Of a stretch of 64,000 nucleotides of DNA, positions 59,153 to 64,000 are shown piece by piece. Within the stretch, counting starts at the first letter, position 1; each line of letters begins with the position of its first letter. Under the pieces are notes generated by a model. That model ran no database searches. It was not told where the DNA came from and saw nothing but the letters and a program-made list of their open reading frames with translations. The position numbers were made by a program, and so were the translations under genes. This stretch comes from Candidatus Obscuribacter sp. Lineage in GTDB: Bacteria > Cyanobacteriota > Vampirovibrionia > Obscuribacterales > Obscuribacteraceae. The stretch covers positions 496,001-560,000 of the forward strand of contig JADKDV010000001.1 of the NCBI GenBank assembly GCA_016718315.1, written 5' to 3'.

Positions 59153-60307
59153 TTACTTACCTTTAGCGAGATAGTTTTCTTTTTGTACCAGTAACTCTTC
59201 CACATTGCCAAACCGATAATAAGCAGCACATGCCCCTTCCGATGACACCATTAGCGCCCCAAGAGGTTGCTCAGGGGTGCAGAGCGTGCCAAACACTTTG
59301 CACTGCCAGGGCTTGATCATACCTTTGAGGACTTCACCACACTGACAATTAATAGGGTCTTCGACCTTGATACTGGCCACTGGAAATTTACGCTCAGCGT
59401 CATAGCGAGCATACTCGTCTCTGATTTTTACGCCAGATTGATCAATCGAGCCAAGTCCACGCCACTCAAACTTATCGCGCAACTCAAATACTTTAGCCAT
59501 AGCACTGAGACCGGGATGATTGCCCTGTTTGAGCACTACACGCGCATACTGATTTTGCATTTGAGCGCGCCCCTCTTTAAGCTGCAAAAGCAACATGATA
59601 ATTGACTGCAATATATCTAGAGGCTCAAACCCTGTGATTACAAGCGGTTTTTGGTAACGGTTAGCAATGTAGTCAAATGGCTCCTCGCCAACAACCATAC
59701 TGACGTGACCTGGCGCCACAAATCCATCAATACTAAACTGCGGCGCATCAAGCAGAGATTGCAGTATCGGCACAGTAGTAATGTGATTACAAAAGAGAGA
59801 GAAATTTTTGACACCATCACTTTCTGCTTGCAAAAGTGTCAGAGCGGTGCTGGGCATCGTAGTCTCAAAACCAAGAGCAAAAAATATCACTTCTTTGTCC
59901 GGATTTTGCTTGGCAAGTGCCAGAGCGTCGAGTGGCGAATACACCATTTTGACCTGAGCACCATCGGCTTTGGCCTGCAACAGACTCTTTTTTGAGCCAG
60001 GCACGCGCATTGCATCGCCAAAAGTGGTAAAGATAACATCATCGCGCTCTGCCAGAGCAACACAATCATCCACCCGAGACCGGGGTAATACACAAACCGG
60101 ACAGCCCGGTCCATGTATGAGTTCAATATTTTTGCTGAGCATCTGCTCAATACCAAAGCGAAAAATGGCGTGAGTATGACCGCCACAAAATTCCATTAAT
60201 TGCACCGGCCGACCAAGCTTACCCGAGACCTCGGCGGCAAGTGTCTCTATCTGAGCAAAGAGCTTACTGGCTTTTTCAGGCTCTCTAAATTCATCTACGT
60301 ACTTCAT
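59153..60307 (-). CDS. hypD: hydrogenase maturation protein HypD
   Basis: About 384 residues. HypD is an Fe-S scaffold for the Fe(CN)2CO unit with HypC. Motifs: EFCGGHTHAIFRFG near residue 45, HGPGCPVCVLPRSRVDD near 72, FFALGFETTMPSTA and FVAPGHVSMVVGEEPFD. Near the C-terminus, INCQCGEVLKGMIKPWQC and CTPEQPLGALMVSSEGAC provide the cluster Cys. Start: the ATG at 60307 has AAGGG 5 bases upstream. Confidence 0.94.
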   Translation of the reverse strand: MKYVDEFREPEKASKLFAQIETLAAEVSGKLGRPVQLMEFCGGHTHAIFRFGIEQMLSKNIELIHGPGCPVCVLPRSRVDDCVALAERDDVIFTTFGDAMRVPGSKKSLLQAKADGAQVKMVYSPLDALALAKQNPDKEVIFFALGFETTMPSTALTLLQAESDGVKNFSLFCNHITTVPILQSLLDAPQFSIDGFVAPGHVSMVVGEEPFDYIANRYQKPLVITGFEPLDILQSIIMLLLQLKEGRAQMQNQYARVVLKQGNHPGLSAMAKVFELRDKFEWRGLGSIDQSGVKIRDEYARYDAERKFPVASIKVEDPINCQCGEVLKGMIKPWQCKVFGTLCTPEQPLGALMVSSEGACAAYYRFGNVEELLVQKENYLAKGK

Positions 60308-60315
60308 CATCACCC

Positions 60316-60600
60316 TTACAATTTGCTCTGGGTTTCCTGCATCGCTTCCATCTCTTTTTGAGCCTCACCCAACTCGATTAGCAAATCCATTGTGCGCCGT
60401 GCCTCAACCTCATCAATGCGCCCCATGGCAAAGCCAACATGGATTAAGACCCAGTCACCGACGCACTTTTCGACAGGATGGTCCTGATCCACAATACAGG
60501 CGATATTAATTTCACGCTTAACACCAGAGACATCTACCTTGGCTAGATTACGCAAAGGGTCTGTGATTTCGACAATTTGACCAGGTATACCAAGACACAT
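60316..60600 (-). CDS. hypC: hydrogenase maturation chaperone HypC
   Basis: A 94-residue HypC/HupF. It starts MCLGIPGQI, with the essential Cys2, then KVDVSGVKREINIACIVD and VLIHVGFAMGRIDEVEA. It binds HypD and the hydrogenase large-subunit precursor. The frame is open upstream, but Cys must follow the initiator Met, and AGAGGA lies about 7 bases before this ATG. Confidence 0.94.
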   Translation of the reverse strand: MCLGIPGQIVEITDPLRNLAKVDVSGVKREINIACIVDQDHPVEKCVGDWVLIHVGFAMGRIDEVEARRTMDLLIELGEAQKEMEAMQETQSKL

Positions 60601-60601
60601 A

Positions 60602-63028
60602 TTATTTCCTCTCAAGACTATTAGCTGAGGCAATCAGCGCCTGTCCCAGTGCTATACCACCGTCATTGGCAGGGATGCGGGCAGGGGTGAGTACGGTAAA
60701 ACCATGGACTTGCAAGAGATCTCTGGTCAATTGCAGAAGTAGTCTATTTTGAAACACCCCACCTGTCAGTACAACTGTATCAAATCTGGGGCTGCTATCT
60801 ACGATACTGAGTTTTTTGACCATATTGGCTACAGCCACGGCTAAACCTCTATGAAACCTGGCGGAGATTACAGGCGCAGAGACCTGGCGCGCGAGATCGC
60901 CCAGTAGAGCTTGCCACATACCAGCTGGCTCAAGATAAGGCAGACCTGAATCTAAATTCGAGATAGCAAATGGATAGACTGCATTTTGTTCATTACTACA
61001 AAGCTCTTCATTAGAGGCAATTGCTTCCAACTCTATAGCCGCTTGCCCCTCATAGCTTGCTACCTCTCGGCAGATGCCGATTGCGGCTGCCACTGCGTCA
61101 AATAATCGCCCACAGGAAGAGGCTAGCGGTGAATTAATGCCGTTCGTAATCATTGACTCAAAGGTTGCTAGATTTTTTGTCTTAAAAAATTCAGTCAGCT
61201 CAATTTTTTCATAGTCCGCTAGATAGCTATTCCAACCCATGGCAGAGACAAAATGGGCAAAGCTGTTGCGCCAGGGCTCACGCATTGCCATTGAGCCGCC
61301 AGGCATTGATATGGGTTTAAACGTAGCCAGTCGCTCATAGCCATAATAATCACAAAACAAAAATTCTCCACCCCAGAGTTGCCCTTCACCGTAACCTAGC
61401 CCATCCAGAGCTACACCCAGGATTTTAGCGGCGCTGATAGGATAGTTGTGCTCAGCTAGACAAGCCGCCACATGGGCATGATGATGCTGGACCGACTCAA
61501 GGGTGATTGGCTTTGCCCCCTTGGACTCTTCCAACATTTGCCGCCCGAGCTTGGCAGAGAGATATTCAGGATGCTGGTCAATAGCGATGATTGTGGGCTC
61601 AAACTGAAATAGCCGACGATAAAGGTCAATATTTTTGAGGTAGTCAATGTAGGTAGCAGCGTCTTCCAGGTCACCCATATGCTGAGAGAGAATAGCTTTA
61701 TCGTCTTTAACCAGACAAAAGGTATTTTTTAATTCACCACCAAGAGCCAGTACCTGGCCCATCCCCTCAAACCCTGGCGGCAGGCTAATGGGAGCGGGTG
61801 CATAGCCGCGGGCACGGCGCACAACTACGGTTTGCCCCTGCACCACCCGTGCTACCGAGTCGTCTATACGATTGACGATGGCGCGATTGTGGAGCAAGAC
61901 AAAATCAGCAAGGCCAGCCAATCTCCTTAAGGTATCATCGTTGTCAGTGCATTGAGGCTCATCAGCAAGATTGGCGCTGGTAAGCACGATTGGCTGGTTG
62001 ATAGCACTGAGCAAAAGATGATGCAAAGGCGTATAAGGCAGCATAAAACCTAGCGTATTTTGACCTGGGGCAATGCCGCTGGCAATATTGCCAGGTGCTT
62101 TGATATCCAGCAGCACCACAGGCGCTGCCGCACTGCTAAGCAGAGCCTTTTCTTCTTCACTAACGTGACAGTAGCGCTCAATCATCTCAATACTTTTGGC
62201 CATAAGTGCAAATGGTTTGGCAAAGCGCTTTTTGCGCTCCCGGAGAAGTGCTACAACAGGAGCGTTTGTAGCATCACAAGCAATATGAAAACCACCAATG
62301 CCTTTTATTGCAACAATCTGTCCCTTCAGTATGAGACTGGCAGCGATATCAACATCGTCACTTTGTGGTCTTTCGGCTCGGCTCAGTCTAAGTCCGTCAG
62401 TACGCACAAGCTCTACCACCGGTCCGCAGACATAGCAGGCGTTAGGCTGAGCGTGAAACCTCCGGTCAAGCGGGTCTTTGTACTCTTTTAGACAATCGCT
62501 ACATAAGGCAAAGGGCGCCATACTGGTATTAGGTCTATCGTAAGGAATACCACTAATGATACTGAGCCTGGGTCCACAGTGAGTGCAGTTAGTAAACGGA
62601 TAGCGGTAGCGCCTACTGTTTGGACTAAGAGTTTCTTCCAAACAAGCTGGACAGGTCCTCGCATCGGCGGCAATGGACGTGCGGGCACTGCTGCTTACAC
62701 TCTCCACTATTGCAAAGCGATCCGGTACAGGGTCACAGCAGTTAAGCTCTATATCGGATAAGTTGCACCAGTCAATGCTGTCGATTTGACCTAATGGCGG
62801 GCAGTTGTCTTTGATGGCGGTGATAAAGGCATCGAGGTCTGCCTCCGCCCCAAATGCCTTGATTAAAACGCCTTCGCCATCGTTGAGGATATGACCGGTG
62901 ATAGAGTGCTTGAGAGCCTCGCCATAAACGGTTGGTCTAAAGCCCACACCCTGCACGGTGCCTCTAATTCTTATCAAACGTCCGGATATCAATGATTTGA
63001 TAGCATTATCTCTCAAGAGACTAATCAA
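60602..63028 (-). CDS. hypF: hydrogenase maturation carbamoyltransferase HypF
   Basis: An 808-residue HypF. The acylphosphatase domain has GTVQGVGFRPTVYG (23-36). Two zinc modules follow (CPACLEETL with CTHCGPRLS, then CSDCLKEY with CYVCGPV). The YrdC/Sua5-like domain begins near residue 225 (VAIKGIGGFHIACDAT). The Kae1-like domain has VQHHHAHVAACLAEH and GVALDGLGYGEG. It makes the carbamoyl group from carbamoyl phosphate and loads HypE. It is the first gene of the unit hypF-C-D-E-A-B. The start is a TTG without a clear ribosome site, so the exact N-terminus is uncertain. Confidence 0.94.
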   Translation of the reverse strand: MISLLRDNAIKSLISGRLIRIRGTVQGVGFRPTVYGEALKHSITGHILNDGEGVLIKAFGAEADLDAFITAIKDNCPPLGQIDSIDWCNLSDIELNCCDPVPDRFAIVESVSSSARTSIAADARTCPACLEETLSPNSRRYRYPFTNCTHCGPRLSIISGIPYDRPNTSMAPFALCSDCLKEYKDPLDRRFHAQPNACYVCGPVVELVRTDGLRLSRAERPQSDDVDIAASLILKGQIVAIKGIGGFHIACDATNAPVVALLRERKKRFAKPFALMAKSIEMIERYCHVSEEEKALLSSAAAPVVLLDIKAPGNIASGIAPGQNTLGFMLPYTPLHHLLLSAINQPIVLTSANLADEPQCTDNDDTLRRLAGLADFVLLHNRAIVNRIDDSVARVVQGQTVVVRRARGYAPAPISLPPGFEGMGQVLALGGELKNTFCLVKDDKAILSQHMGDLEDAATYIDYLKNIDLYRRLFQFEPTIIAIDQHPEYLSAKLGRQMLEESKGAKPITLESVQHHHAHVAACLAEHNYPISAAKILGVALDGLGYGEGQLWGGEFLFCDYYGYERLATFKPISMPGGSMAMREPWRNSFAHFVSAMGWNSYLADYEKIELTEFFKTKNLATFESMITNGINSPLASSCGRLFDAVAAAIGICREVASYEGQAAIELEAIASNEELCSNEQNAVYPFAISNLDSGLPYLEPAGMWQALLGDLARQVSAPVISARFHRGLAVAVANMVKKLSIVDSSPRFDTVVLTGGVFQNRLLLQLTRDLLQVHGFTVLTPARIPANDGGIALGQALIASANSLERK

Positions 63029-63096
63029 CTGGCACTGTTACCAGTTACTCTGCAATTTTGTCATATCGCCAGTTAGTTTGATATTGTAGTCATCAA

Positions 63097-64000
63097 GTGA
63101 ACCATCAAAACAAACTATTAAATCTCTCAGTACTGTTTTTCAAGCTCGGATTTACAGCCTTTGGCGGTCCAGCGGCCCATATCGCCATGATGCAACAGGA
63201 GGTTGTAAGACGGCGGAACTGGCTTAGTGAGATTGAATTTTTGGATCTGGTCAGCGCTGCCAATTTGATCCCGGGACCAAACTCCACTGAGCTAGCAATC
63301 CACATTGGCTACCGCCAAGCCGGACTGGCCGGGCTTGCAGTCGCTGGACTCTGCTTTATTTTGCCTGCCGCTTTGATGGTCACGGCAATTGCCGCTGTTT
63401 ATGTACAACTGCATCAGTTGCCTCAGCTAATTGCCATCATGCTTGGCATTAAACCTGTAGTTTTAGCCATTATCTTGCATGCCTCAATAGCTCTGGCAAA
63501 GAGCGTATTAAAAACAAATCTCAGTCGGCTTGCCTGTATATGCGCTTTGATTGGCTGCTTTTGCGCTCTAGGTGAAATCACAATACTGCTTTTGACAGGT
63601 CTCTTGCTTATGTTTGTACAAACCGACAAACACATCAGACAAACCAGAATTAGTGCTCTGATTATAGTCCCACTGGCAGTAATAGCCCTGTTACTTATGG
63701 CCAACGATTTTGGCATAACCTTGCCCTGGGTAGTGAGTCAAGATACAGCGGCCGCCAGCTACAACTTACCTGCCCTTTTTTGTTATTTTGCCAAAGTAGG
63801 CGCTGTGCTCTACGGCAGTGGTTATGTCCTTCTGGCTTTCTTGCAAAAGGACTTAGTTAATTCCATGCACTGGATCACAACAGGGCAGCTAATGGACGCC
63901 ACAGCCATTGGACAAGTTACTCCCGGTCCAGTATTTACCACAGCTACTTTTATTGGCTATCTGCTTGGTGGCACTAGTGGTGCGCTAGCAGCAACAACAG
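63097..64000 (+). CDS. chrA: chromate transporter ChrA, 5' part
   Basis: The first 301 codons of a rightward gene running off the window. It starts at a GTG with no obvious ribosome site and follows a TGA at 63079. The N-terminal CHR domain has LFFKLGFTAFGGPAAHIAMM, then FLDLVSAANLIPGPNSTELA. The second CHR domain begins near residue 215 (FAKVGAVLYGSGYVLLAFLQ) and contains AIGQVTPGPVFTTATFIGYL. ChrA exports or takes up chromate/sulfate-like anions. It is divergent from hypF, and the shared 68-base region must hold both promoters. Confidence 0.9.
   Translation, partial: MNHQNKLLNLSVLFFKLGFTAFGGPAAHIAMMQQEVVRRRNWLSEIEFLDLVSAANLIPGPNSTELAIHIGYRQAGLAGLAVAGLCFILPAALMVTAIAAVYVQLHQLPQLIAIMLGIKPVVLAIILHASIALAKSVLKTNLSRLACICALIGCFCALGEITILLLTGLLLMFVQTDKHIRQTRISALIIVPLAVIALLLMANDFGITLPWVVSQDTAAASYNLPALFCYFAKVGAVLYGSGYVLLAFLQKDLVNSMHWITTGQLMDATAIGQVTPGPVFTTATFIGYLLGGTSGALAATT

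Overview
The window reads as chromosomal DNA of a Gram-negative-type bacterium with dense coding, and no rRNA, tRNA, phage or insertion sequence was seen. A minCDE division cluster, a DUF3370 protein (a family I know mainly from cyanobacteria), many signal peptides and lipoboxes, TPR/HEAT repeat proteins and a NiFe-hydrogenase maturation operon are present. Photosynthesis genes are absent. Together these suggest a non-photosynthetic Cyanobacteriota lineage (Vampirovibrionia/Melainabacteria, perhaps Obscuribacterales). The placement is inference from gene content, not from a marker tree.

Left part (1-9.5 kb). A PEP/pyruvate-binding enzyme runs off the left edge behind a UbiA-like membrane protein (ATGA overlap). 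Next come a YqeY protein and the leftward operon minC-minD-minE-rodA with a good promoter, which joins division-site selection to cell-wall elongation. They are followed by a MeaB-type GTPase, a coiled-coil protein, nagA (GTG start fixed by a strong ribosome site) and an orphan AbiEi/DUF6088-like DNA-binding protein with an acidic tail.

9.5-29 kb is rich in envelope and secreted proteins: a 1006-residue VIT/VWA-like membrane protein, a Sel1 lipoprotein, a protein with repeated MshEN-like modules, a TPR protein, a lipase-maturation-factor gene split by a -1 frame change beside a near-perfect hairpin, and a DUF3370 protein. Between them lies an unmarked 81-residue SelW/Rdx-type selenoprotein with an in-frame TGA in a Cys-Gly-Ser-Sec motif and a bacterial-SECIS-like hairpin, just upstream of hemH. 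Further on are a LON-N protein, an FKBP lipoprotein, a PilB/GspE-like protein lacking the ATPase core, a secreted thioredoxin and a Gln/Pro-rich repeat protein.

29-48 kb: a TPR-histidine kinase-response regulator operon with 4-base overlaps; a disordered LysM-type protein; a pseudouridine synthase overlapping a Dnmt2-like cytosine methyltransferase (probably both RNA modification); secreted proteins; mltG; an M1 aminopeptidase with a DUF3142 protein.

48-64 kb: sulfur-transfer genes (MBL-double rhodanese, single rhodanese, small membrane protein), NUDIX hydrolase, an FAD oxidoreductase divergent from an Rrf2 regulator around a perfect 17-bp palindrome, HEAT and TPR proteins, then the leftward operon hypF-hypC-hypD-hypE-hypA-hypB, and a chromate transporter running off the right edge. 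No hydrogenase structural genes are in the window.

The strongest candidates for something new are the selenoprotein with its hairpin, the frameshift/hairpin in the lipase-maturation-factor gene, the Dnmt2-like enzyme beside a pseudouridine synthase, and the two MshEN-domain scaffold-like proteins.
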